IMG/VR virus record: IMGVR_UViG_3300010318_000046
Span: 1-24,492 of that record
Source: a virus
DNA length: 24,492 nucleotides
Strand: one strand, 5' to 3'
Below, in pieces: positions 1 through 7,279 of this stretch. A program made the translations under genes and the position numbers. Under the pieces are notes generated by a model that saw only the letters and a list, made by a program, of their open reading frames with translations, did not search any database and was not told where the DNA came from. Position 1 is the stretch's first letter. Each line of letters begins with the position of its first letter.

Positions 1-1463
1 GAATATATTGCACCGTCTTCGGCAACAGAGGTCACTGACTGAAAAGTACTAGTAGGGTCAGTGATATCTATATATCTGCTGTGACCAGCATGAGTTTTAT
101 TTGTTACTTTAAGTTTTGAGATATTGGTACTTTTTGATATAGGTAATACTTGATAGTCCTGAGCCGATATCATTCTATCTTGTGCATAAAATGCTTGTGG
201 AGCACGTTCCTTAATACCTGCTAATGTTTCTGCAGGTAAACTGTTGTTTACTGCACTTTCTAATTTAGCAGACAAAATAATTTCGTACTGTTTATTATCA
301 CCATTTATATAAGGAATAGTGATATTTACTGTTCCCATATCATCGGGTTGTACACTAAATCTTTCGTTGTCACTTACTCTATAATAAGCTCTAAATCGAC
401 CAACAGGAGTGTTAGCAAAATTACCATCTGCAAATTGCAAAACAATTCCGTCTACACCTCTATTCTGTACAGCATACAACAATGGAGTGTTCTTTGCTTT
501 AACATTATACATCAATGTTTGACCTACCGTGTTAGGAACCTTTTCCCATTTTGTAAGAACTTGACCTGTTGTACTAATACCTTGAAAGTAAACATCATAT
601 TCGTTTATACCATCGATATTGATGGCTTGTTGTCTATTTTCTACTGGTCTATCAAAATTAAATGTTTGGCTTTGCAAACTACCTTGCTTAAACAACATAA
701 AAAATCCAGTGTTTGTGCTAGATAAGCCTAAGCCATCGTTTCTGTGTAAAATAGAAAAGTTATTAGTAGCATCAGGATGTTTTTCAAAAAATGAACCGTT
801 ATCTTCAAAGTCTACGTTTACTACATCAAATGATCTTGAAATACCATTGATAGTCTTTTTAAAATTGTATGCCAGTGGCGCAGTACCTGACGTTTTAATA
901 TCATATTGATCTGTGATAATGCCACCTACTGTGCCAGTTTTAACAGGCCTACTAAATCTGTTTACGTTGCCAAACGCACTGTTTAAAATTATAATAAATT
1001 GTTCATAACTGTCTTGATTGTTAGCATCATTCCAACTTATTGTTCTGTTATTTAACTGAGAACCCGAACTGTCTGTTATAGGCTCTGTGGTGGAAATAGA
1101 TTGTATTTTAAGTAAACCACTTGCAGGAATATTTCTTTTAGGATTGTAGCCTAATTGTCTTGCAAGTTTAAAAACAGAATCGCGTCTTTCGGCTGTTTCT
1201 AGAAAATTTTCTCTAGTGTTTACATCCATTCTGAATGCAATACTCTGAGCAAGATATGCCAACAGTTCTATGATAGCAATAAATTCTGAACTTTCGATAT
1301 AGTCGTTAAAGTTTTCAGGGAAGTTTGTTCTAATATAATCAACCATTGCACTTCGTATTGTGTCGAAGTCGTATGCTTGAAAATCTACTTGACTATAAGC
1401 CTGATATGCTACGTCCCAATCTTCCGCCGCAAATAAATTATTCTGTCTACTGTTGACTGCCAT
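1..1463 (-). CDS. 6: Baseplate wedge protein gp6 (partial, C-terminus beyond the left edge)
   Basis: The reading frame is open on the minus strand from an ATG at 1463 to the window edge, giving 487 codons with no stop in the parts I translated. The N-terminus starts MAVNSRQNNLFAAEDWD and continues with segments typical of T4-type gp6, such as the region around SSEFIAILELLAYLAQSIA, followed by FRMDVNTRENFLETAERR (J-like baseplate family). In T4, gp6 dimers form the inner ring that ties the baseplate wedges together; T4 gp6 is about 660 residues, so roughly a quarter is probably missing here. The start has a good ribosome site (AGAGGGA on the minus strand) inside the end of gene 25, and only one base separates the two genes, so they are co-transcribed. 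Family assignment is from recognisable sequence; the exact C-terminus is unseen. Confidence 0.9.
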   Translation of the reverse strand, partial: MAVNSRQNNLFAAEDWDVAYQAYSQVDFQAYDFDTIRSAMVDYIRTNFPENFNDYIESSEFIAIIELLAYLAQSIAFRMDVNTRENFLETAERRDSVFKLARQLGYNPKRNIPASGLLKIQSISTTEPITDSSGSQLNNRTISWNDANNQDSYEQFIIILNSAFGNVNRFSRPVKTGTVGGIITDQYDIKTSGTAPLAYNFKKTINGISRSFDVVNVDFEDNGSFFEKHPDATNNFSILHRNDGLGLSSTNTGFFMLFKQGSLQSQTFNFDRPVENRQQAINIDGINEYDVYFQGISTTGQVLTKWEKVPNTVGQTLMYNVKAKNTPLLYAVQNRGVDGIVLQFADGNFANTPVGRFRAYYRVSDNERFSVQPDDMGTVNITIPYINGDNKQYEIILSAKLESAVNNSLPAETLAGIKERAPQAFYAQDRMISAQDYQVLPISKSTNISKLKVTNKTHAGHSRYIDITDPTSTFQSVTSVAEDGAIY

Positions 1464-1464
1464 T

Positions 1465-1836
1465 TTATCCCTCTAAGTCTTTTCTTTGATATTCTAAATA
1501 AAGTTGATCTTCATCAAGAAAAGGCAAAATTTTTAAATTTATAATAAATTTCACAGTATGGTCTAATGCTTCAGTAAATATATCAAGTATTTCTACTCTA
1601 GCATCTTTTTGAATCACTCGACGGATTTCGTCCTCAACTTCTTGTACAACATAAGTATCCAATGGATTCATCAATATATCCTGTATATTTGTACCATAAG
1701 ACGGCCTCATTACTCTTTCGCCTTTTTTAGCATAAAGCTCATTGAGTAAATCAGTTTTTACAAGATCCGCATCAGTAAGTGTGTACGGAGGTCTAATCCT
1801 GCCAATTGTACTAAAGCCTCGATATATGTTTGCCAT
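1465..1836 (-). CDS. 25: Baseplate wedge protein gp25
   Basis: A 123-residue protein starting MANIYRGFSTIGR, with the gp25/GpW-type pattern: a short N-terminal tail, the GERVMRPSYGTNIQDILMNP segment, then a helix rich in acidic and basic residues and a C-terminal hydrophobic strand (VKFIINLKILPF). gp25 is a core wedge protein that links to gp6 and gp53 and is conserved across contractile injection systems. The frame can be extended upstream to a Met at 1857, but the late promoter box lies at 1842-1849, inside that extension, so I place the start at 1836. With a T4-like geometry the transcript would then begin at or next to the A of the ATG, and no ribosome site is visible. It is followed after one base by gp6. 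Confidence 0.92.
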   Translation of the reverse strand: MANIYRGFSTIGRIRPPYTLTDADLVKTDLLNELYAKKGERVMRPSYGTNIQDILMNPLDTYVVQEVEDEIRRVIQKDARVEILDIFTEALDHTVKFIINLKILPFLDEDQLYLEYQRKDLEG

Positions 1837-1841
1837 ATCAA

Positions 1842-1849
1842 TATTTATC
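1842..1849 (-). promoter_or_regulatory. Late promoter GATAAATA for genes 25-6
   Basis: The minus strand reads TGATAAATATTGAT followed by the gp25 ATG. GATAAATA is the recurring octamer of this window and matches T4 TATAAATA in seven of eight positions. If it spans -13 to -6 as in T4, +1 falls on position 1836, the first base of the gp25 start codon. Confidence 0.7.
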
Positions 1850-1856
1850 ATATACA

Positions 1857-1874
1857 TTTAAAACTAGTTTTAAA
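1857..1874. repeat. Perfect 18-bp palindrome upstream of the gp25 late promoter
   Basis: TTTAAAACTAGTTTTAAA is its own reverse complement. It lies just upstream of the minus-strand late box at 1842-1849 and on the far side of the plus-strand sigma70 promoter at 1891. Related copies sit beside the late boxes near 8046 and 17769. It may be an operator or a bend site; this is inferred only from position. Confidence 0.5.
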
Positions 1875-1890
1875 GAGTCAAAAAAAAAGG

Positions 1891-1919
1891 TTGACCTACT
1901 TCATATTTTCATATATAGT
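1891..1919 (+). promoter_or_regulatory. Sigma70-type promoter for the 1978-3068 cassette
   Basis: TTGACC at 1891-1896 and TATAGT at 1914-1919 are separated by exactly 17 bp. A run of eight A and GG directly precedes the -35 box, as at the promoter near 13685. The leader to the first ATG at 1978 is about 50 nt and ends in TAGGAAAAAC. Confidence 0.75.
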
Positions 1920-1977
1920 ATAGGCTGTATAGAAATAACTATGCAATAACTTTTTACTTTTTACATATAGGAAAAAC

Positions 1978-2256
1978 ATGCGTAAAGTAATTGAATATTT
2001 TGATAATATTTGTAAAAACGCCGACATTGCTAACAAAAAACTAATGCTGTCGGATCAGTCAACTGGTTATAGAAATCGTTTTCAAAAAATGGTATCTAAA
2101 CGCAATAATCGATATGATTCTATTGGGATTTACGATTATCATACTAAGCAACATGTGTTGTTTGAAATGGTAAATCTTGTTGGCCAACCCAAGGATTCTA
2201 TTCCTCAAGAATTGTATGATATGGAATCTTTGATCAATAATGCCATTGCAGAATAA
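1978..2256 (+). CDS. Small protein of unknown function (first gene of accessory cassette)
   Basis: A 92-residue soluble, basic protein (MRKVIEYFDNICKNAD...), with no signal peptide, membrane segment or metal motif that I can see. I do not recognise the family. The start at 1978 has AGGAAAA a few bases upstream and follows a clear sigma70-like promoter at 1891-1919. Its last 17 bases overlap the start of the alpha/beta hydrolase, so translation is probably coupled. It is transcribed against the surrounding baseplate genes, which suggests an accessory, early-expressed gene rather than a virion protein. Confidence 0.75.
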   Translation: MRKVIEYFDNICKNADIANKKLMLSDQSTGYRNRFQKMVSKRNNRYDSIGIYDYHTKQHVLFEMVNLVGQPKDSIPQELYDMESLINNAIAE

Positions 2257-2890
2257 AAATATTATTTTTTTACATGGCACCGGCCAAAGTTCTTTAAGTT
2301 ATAACTTTTTAGATGTATTTTTACCTAAGCATCGGGTGCATTGCCACGAGTATAATGTACAGGATGATATCCATGGCATAGTCAACAATGCTTATCAATT
2401 TTATTTGTATAATATGTTTAGTCAACCTGTTTCTATTGTTGCACACAGTTATGGTTGTTTAATAGGAATATTACTAGCAGAAAAAATTAAACAGATTGAG
2501 CATTTTATTGCACTGAGTGCCCCGTGGGGTGGCAGTAGAACTGCCGGGTGGCTTAGTATGGTTTTTAGGCAAAGCAAATTATTTGCAAATACTAAACCAG
2601 GAAGTGACCTTATCACCTCATTTGCTAACATAACCAACAATTATCCGATAACTAATGTTATAACAACAGGTAGTGCATCTAGTGGTAATGCTTTGGCAGG
2701 ATTTGGATCTTCAGATAATGATGGAATGCTAACAGTTGAAACGCAATGTGCTTATCCTAAAAGTTTTAAAAATGTAACCAATATCAAACTACCTCTCAGT
2801 CATAATGAAATATTGCTGAGTATGGACACAGTTGATATTATTAGGGGAGTAATTTTTGATTATGACAAACCAAAACATAACGTTGAATAA
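2240..2890 (+). CDS. Alpha/beta hydrolase (lipase/esterase-like)
   Basis: A 216-residue protein with the features of a small alpha/beta hydrolase. An early strand and oxyanion-hole motif (IIFLHGTGQ, residues 8-16) is followed by the nucleophile elbow VAHSYG with Ser70, in an AxSxG variant of GxSxG. A proline- and glycine-rich segment (SAPWGG) comes next, then Asp159 or Asp161 as candidate acid and His188 in LPLSHNE as candidate catalytic histidine. The order Ser-Asp-His is correct for the fold. There is no signal peptide, so it would act in the infected cell's cytoplasm unless released at lysis. The substrate cannot be inferred. The start at 2240 lies within the preceding gene and the end overlaps the next gene, so the three form one translationally coupled unit. 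The enzyme family is well supported; the role is unknown. Confidence 0.82.
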   Translation: MPLQNKNIIFLHGTGQSSLSYNFLDVFLPKHRVHCHEYNVQDDIHGIVNNAYQFYLYNMFSQPVSIVAHSYGCLIGILLAEKIKQIEHFIALSAPWGGSRTAGWLSMVFRQSKLFANTKPGSDLITSFANITNNYPITNVITTGSASSGNALAGFGSSDNDGMLTVETQCAYPKSFKNVTNIKLPLSHNEILLSMDTVDIIRGVIFDYDKPKHNVE

Positions 2891-3068
2891 TACCGTCGAA
2901 GAAGAATTACGCATAATGCTTTGCGAAGAGCGTAAGATTATTGCTGGTTTACAAACTCAAGTAAAGTTTCTTGAACAAAATGTAAGAGAGCTAGAAAATC
3001 AAAAATACCAAGCATACGCTCGTCTTGCCGAACTTACTAAATTAGATAAAGTACAAACTAGTATTTAA
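2856..3068 (+). CDS. Short coiled-coil protein of unknown function
   Basis: A roughly 70-residue protein dominated by one predicted helix with heptad spacing (from about EEELRIMLCEE through LQTQVKFLEQNV to ARLAEL), so probably a dimeric or oligomeric coiled coil. Two starts are possible: TTG at 2856, seven bases after AGGGGAG at 2842-2848, or ATG at 2862, thirteen bases after it. Spacing favours TTG and codon preference favours ATG. It overlaps the end of the hydrolase gene by about 30 bases. It ends one base short of the stop codon of the convergent spike gene, with no room for a terminator. The function is not recognisable; it may partner the hydrolase. Confidence 0.7.
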   Translation: MIMTNQNITLNNTVEEELRIMLCEERKIIAGLQTQVKFLEQNVRELENQKYQAYARLAELTKLDKVQTSI

Positions 3069-3069
3069 T

Positions 3070-4614
3070 CTATATTTGATCTGGGGGAATAGGTCTATAT
3101 TCCCAAGGCTCCCTTGTTGTGATATTTTGAGCAATACTTTTTATTAAATCTCTATCACCTTCTCGTAGACCTCTTGAAATCAAAGGATCAGTAGTATCAG
3201 TCACATCATCTGGGTCAGTAGGATAATCCCATGCCGGTGGAGTTATTGGTTGATCTTTAAATTCTTGTGTTTGAATTCTGTCAGCATTCATACCAACTGT
3301 TGCTTGTTCAGCGGCTCCCCCATCATTAAGATGAACTGTAGAACCTAACACATTATTTCTACCTGATGCTTGAGAATTTATTTCTCCTCCTGCTTTCATA
3401 TCAATACCAGACGCACCATACGTTTTTACTTTATTATTAGCGGCAATGTCTATGTTGTTTTTGGCAGTAACAAAAGTATTAGTGCTAGAAACTAAACTTA
3501 GTTGTCCTTCATCATCTGTCTGTAATTTAAAATCTTTTTTATTGAGCCAATTAGTCATATTGCCAACATTGATATTTAAGTCACCTTTTGGATTCCCGTC
3601 AACATCAGTGAGGCCAGAAGCAGTTTCATATTCTCCTGCATTTATAAACACAGAAGAGTTAGCCTCTAAATTTAAATTTTTATCTGACCTGATGCTAACA
3701 TTTCCTCGAGCTCTCATGTTAAAATCTCTGTCAGCATACACATTTATGTCACCGGCGTCGTTTAACTCGATCCATGCTGTACCCGATTTGTTTATAACAT
3801 AAATATCGCCTGACGTGTCGTCTAATAAAATTTGATGCCCGCCACCGGTGCGAATTCGAATGTTTTTACTTTGGCCTTCTATATCTCCGTCATCCATTAC
3901 AAAACTATGGCCTGCTTCGCGATGAGTATTATCTTTTTTGCTAGTTCTTAGGTTTGCTATTTCTGGACCAGGAGTTAAAAACCCAAATACTTGACTAGGA
4001 GATTCTCTTCTAGCAGTAGATCTACTTGCACCTCTTGTATCATCGAGAATCAGTCCTTGCCTAACAATAGCTCTTGATGCATATGGGTGTATTGGCCTTC
4101 TTCCTGAAACGCCGTGATTTATATCATCTTCGTTTCGATTTTTTTCGGCTACAGGCAAACGTTCTTCTAGACCGTATGCTGGACCTCCAGCATTACCTGG
4201 TACCATATACTGTAATTGATCGGGGAATAAACAGCCTAATACTACAGGAAATTTCTTTTTACCGTCTGCAAACGCAACCAATACAAAGTTACCGGGATCT
4301 GGTGGTACCATCCACATGCCATATGATTTTTGTGTGTCGTGAAAACCGTAAATTTGATCGCCTTCACCTATTTTACTAGATGCTGTACTACCTGCAAATG
4401 GGCTACTCCAATATGCATTATAGTAACCTGCAGGATCATCTCTGTCCTTGGACAGCATAGGTATATAAACAGTCAGTCTTCCAGAGTGTGTGTTATCTTT
4501 TGGCCTGACAATAATTTCGCCAATGTACACACCAAAATCTAAGTCGGCGTTTTCTCGTAATTTGTCAACAAAGTTTTTTTTGCTACTTTTAAATCTATCT
4601 GCTTTATATGCCAT
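3070..4614 (-). CDS. 5: gp5-like baseplate central spike, no lysozyme domain
   Basis: A 514-residue protein. Residues about 25-150 form a gp5/VgrG-type OB-fold (FGVYIGEIIVRPKDNTHSG, then RLTVYIPML and, later, FPVVLGCLF). From about residue 225 there is a long triple-stranded beta-helix region with short alternating repeats around GHSFVMDDG, NIRIRTGGGHQILLDD, GTAWIELND, DINVYAD, NVSIRSD and NLNLEA, as in gp5 and VgrG needles; a second such stretch lies near DLNINVG and NNIDIAAN. T4 gp5 has an about 165-residue lysozyme domain between OB-fold and beta-helix. Here only about 75 residues separate them, so that domain is absent. The start has AAGG nine bases upstream. It lies downstream of the hub-like gene in the same late operon, as expected for the spike that sits on the hub. 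Confidence 0.85.
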   Translation of the reverse strand: MAYKADRFKSSKKNFVDKLRENADLDFGVYIGEIIVRPKDNTHSGRLTVYIPMLSKDRDDPAGYYNAYWSSPFAGSTASSKIGEGDQIYGFHDTQKSYGMWMVPPDPGNFVLVAFADGKKKFPVVLGCLFPDQLQYMVPGNAGGPAYGLEERLPVAEKNRNEDDINHGVSGRRPIHPYASRAIVRQGLILDDTRGASRSTARRESPSQVFGFLTPGPEIANLRTSKKDNTHREAGHSFVMDDGDIEGQSKNIRIRTGGGHQILLDDTSGDIYVINKSGTAWIELNDAGDINVYADRDFNMRARGNVSIRSDKNLNLEANSSVFINAGEYETASGLTDVDGNPKGDLNINVGNMTNWLNKKDFKLQTDDEGQLSLVSSTNTFVTAKNNIDIAANNKVKTYGASGIDMKAGGEINSQASGRNNVLGSTVHLNDGGAAEQATVGMNADRIQTQEFKDQPITPPAWDYPTDPDDVTDTTDPLISRGLREGDRDLIKSIAQNITTREPWEYRPIPPDQI

Positions 4615-4628
4615 ATTGTATTACCTTG

Positions 4629-6980
4629 TTATTCTTCTTCTGCTGTCATGTCAAAGCCTGCTAAACTAAGTGCAGTTTGTTTTTTTGCCATTACGTCTAA
4701 TTCAAACATGCCGTTTGAAAAATTAGCAGTGACTCCGTATATCTGGTATACTCCACTTATAAAATATGCGGTGCCAGTTTTTGCCATATAACCAGTGTTA
4801 TCATCCTCGTCATCGATGTACGGGTCTCTAACTCTTGGTGTTTGCATTGTGAACAAAAAGTAATTATCAGTTCTATCATAAACAATGTACTGATCTGTGG
4901 AAATTTCTTCTTCGTCCTTTGCCAGCATAATTTGTTTTGGTGCTTTAGGTTCTACTTCAGGTGGTCCTAAATACCAAGGATCGCCTCTCACTTTTAAATT
5001 GAGATCAACTAAAATACTTGCATCGTTGGCATTTTGAAACATATAACCAAACAATGTTGCCTTAGATGTGCCGTCGCTAGTATTACTACTTGTAGAATAA
5101 ACACTTGCTTGATATTGAAAAGTTGGTGCAGGATCAGTTTTTAAATCTTTTGCTTGCAGTGCGGCCGCTAATGTGTTTGCTTCAAGTTGTCCAGTAAGTT
5201 CTCCTATAACTGTTTCAGAACCACCGGTTTGATCTAATAAATCTGCCGCATAGATGTATCCGCTTGGGTCTGGTTTATAGTTACCTGGAGTATTATCAAC
5301 CGGGGTCGAGGCATTTTGTCCTGCATTTGCTGTCCTATAAAATGACTCTGGTTCCTTACCATTGTTTTGTATGTAAATCAATGTTTGTGCTAATCTAGCT
5401 CTTGCTTGATCATCATTTTTAATTTGCTGTTTTTCTGCTTCAGTTAAATTTAATCCATCTAAACGTTCGTTTAAAAAAGCATCATCCTCACCTAATCGAT
5501 TTGCAAGTGCTTCTGCCTTTTCCTGTTCTGCCGCAATTTTTGCGGCTCGTTCTTCGCCGTCGAGATCGCCTTCTACTGAAGGCTTGCCTGGAGCATTTGG
5601 ACTGGTAGATGCATCTCCTAATAAGCCACCCCCAGGTGCGGCCAATAATACTTGTCCTGCTTTATATGATATATCGGCACTTAAAATTTGATCATTTAGT
5701 CCGGTATACAAATAATGGTATGCTTTCTTGATCAACATCTCTTTAACACGTTTTGTTATTTGTTCGTTTGTAAGATTAAATTCATCTGGCGTTAAAGCAT
5801 TTGCTTGATCAGCAGTGTTATAAATTATGGGTTTGTACGTGACTCTTCTTGCATAAACATTTCTCCTGCGATCGTATCCATTTTCTATGTATTCCATAGT
5901 TGCTTCTAAATTGTACCATGACGTCCAAGGTTTATCTAAATCTAGATTTTCTTTATCCATGTTTGGACTATCAAAAATCCTTTTACGGCTGATTAGATCT
6001 AAAAATGGCTCATTCATTACTAGTAGTGTTGTAAAGATTTTGTGGAAATTAGTTCCCTCTTTTACTTGAATTCTATCCCAAGAAAAAATACCTCCGCTTG
6101 CTTCTATACCACCATCTAAACTTTCTGGATTATCTTCTAACCTTTGTTCAAATTCTTTTCTCGATGTAATACCTTGTGCTTCAGCATTCATTAGCCTATT
6201 GATTTGCTCTGCATTTTTATAGTTACTGTATTTTATTTTTGTATCGGATAATCTATCTTGTAACTGACTTAAATCAAAAACTATTTCATCATGGACTAAT
6301 TCTTCTTTGAGATTTTCATCTCTGTATCGTTGTAGTGTTGTTTGTAATTGTTCTATACATTCTTCGATGGTATTACCTGTCATACTTGTATCTGCAGGTA
6401 ATGTAAAGTATTTGTCAGTCCACGACTCATCATCTCCAATGGTTACCATAACATCGTATGTGCTACCATTAGAATCAATGGATACATCTATTGTAGCAAT
6501 TTCACATTTGTAAATGAATGGTCCTGCTATCTGTGTTTCAATTTCGCCACCACCTTCTAAATTATCTAAATCTTCTATATAACCTTTAAAATCTATTCTG
6601 AGGAACAAAGGTACTGGTGCAAACATTCCTGCTTGAATACCAAGGTGAAGTTTGGCGGCTTGTATTTGGTCTAATAGATCAGCGGCTCCGGGTTGAATCA
6701 GTGTAAAGTTGGCTGATGTTGCAAACGCACCCGAGGGACCTTTTTTGACGTCTATTGACAAATTATCTATTTGTATGCCGGTAACACTTGATTGGGCAAT
6801 AACTACAGTTTCGCCTGGTTCGGCTTCCATTGCACCATTTATATATCCTCCACCGGAAGATGTTAGGTCTTTTATCATATATAACTTCATAGTGTATGAA
6901 GTGTTATTATAAGCATCAAGGATATTTCCTTGAACACTGCCTAAATATCTATCTTCTACTGGTACACTTGTTTCTGGCAT
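4629..6980 (-). CDS. Large baseplate hub-like protein (probable gp27 equivalent)
   Basis: A 783-residue protein beginning MPETSVPVEDRYLGSVQG. It lies between gp53 and the gp5-like spike, where a hub protein is expected. The N-terminal 200 residues are beta-rich (IDFKGYIEDL, GPFIYKCEIATIDVSI, YDVMVTIGDD). The middle has a charged helical, Ala/Glu-rich stretch at about 475-545. The C-terminus (TAYFISGVYQIYGVTANFSNG, then FELDVMAKKQT) looks like the tail-tube-like fold that ends hub proteins such as gp27 and gpD. T4 gp27 is 391 residues, so this would be about twice that size, with an inserted mid-region. The ATG overlaps the gp53 stop by one base (TAATG). Assignment rests on position and general architecture, so the family name is tentative. 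Confidence 0.6.
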   Translation of the reverse strand: MPETSVPVEDRYLGSVQGNILDAYNNTSYTMKLYMIKDLTSSGGGYINGAMEAEPGETVVIAQSSVTGIQIDNLSIDVKKGPSGAFATSANFTLIQPGAADLLDQIQAAKLHLGIQAGMFAPVPLFLRIDFKGYIEDLDNLEGGGEIETQIAGPFIYKCEIATIDVSIDSNGSTYDVMVTIGDDESWTDKYFTLPADTSMTGNTIEECIEQLQTTLQRYRDENLKEELVHDEIVFDLSQLQDRLSDTKIKYSNYKNAEQINRLMNAEAQGITSRKEFEQRLEDNPESLDGGIEASGGIFSWDRIQVKEGTNFHKIFTTLLVMNEPFLDLISRKRIFDSPNMDKENLDLDKPWTSWYNLEATMEYIENGYDRRRNVYARRVTYKPIIYNTADQANALTPDEFNLTNEQITKRVKEMLIKKAYHYLYTGLNDQILSADISYKAGQVLLAAPGGGLLGDASTSPNAPGKPSVEGDLDGEERAAKIAAEQEKAEALANRLGEDDAFLNERLDGLNLTEAEKQQIKNDDQARARLAQTLIYIQNNGKEPESFYRTANAGQNASTPVDNTPGNYKPDPSGYIYAADLLDQTGGSETVIGELTGQLEANTLAAALQAKDLKTDPAPTFQYQASVYSTSSNTSDGTSKATLFGYMFQNANDASILVDLNLKVRGDPWYLGPPEVEPKAPKQIMLAKDEEEISTDQYIVYDRTDNYFLFTMQTPRVRDPYIDDEDDNTGYMAKTGTAYFISGVYQIYGVTANFSNGMFELDVMAKKQTALSLAGFDMTAEEE

Positions 6981-7279
6981 TATGCTAATACTCTATCAAT
7001 AGTTTCTCTGGGTGGTATATAAATATTCTTACCTGACGTAAAATCCGTTAGCGGATCTAGTATTTGATCTGGATTACGCAGAGCAAATACCCACCATAGT
7101 TGTGTAGTACCATATAAGTCGTGTGCTAATAGGTCAGGTCTATTTTCATATTTAGATTCTATTGAATAAAGTCTGTCGCTTGTGCCCTTAGGAATTTTAG
7201 GCAATCTATTCACATCGAGAAAAAAATCCCTGATTTGTGCATTTTTCAAAAAACTGTTTTTATTATGAAAGGCTGCCAT
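6980..7279 (-). CDS. 53: Baseplate wedge protein gp53
   Basis: A 99-residue protein with the gp53 signature: an N-terminal arm, then a LysM-like segment (YENRPDLLAHDLYGTTQLWWV, followed by FALRNPDQILDPLTDF and KNIYIPP). gp53 fastens neighbouring wedges around gp25 and gp6 in the inner baseplate. It is shorter than T4 gp53 (about 196 residues), as in other marine T4-likes, and retains only the LysM-like core. The ATG shares its base at 7279 with the stop of the upstream tail-cap gene and its own stop overlaps the next start, so the operon is very tightly packed. Confidence 0.88.
   Translation of the reverse strand: MAAFHNKNSFLKNAQIRDFFLDVNRLPKIPKGTSDRLYSIESKYENRPDLLAHDLYGTTQLWWVFALRNPDQILDPLTDFTSGKNIYIPPRETIDRVLA

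Noticed and set aside
348-909. Plus-strand open frames at 348-725 and 619-909
   Set aside because: They lie opposite the gp6 coding frame, which is clearly recognisable, and have no start signals.
3639-3646. TATAAATG on the minus strand as a late promoter
   Set aside because: It lies inside the spike coding sequence, is off the GATAAATA pattern of this phage and has no gene start just downstream.
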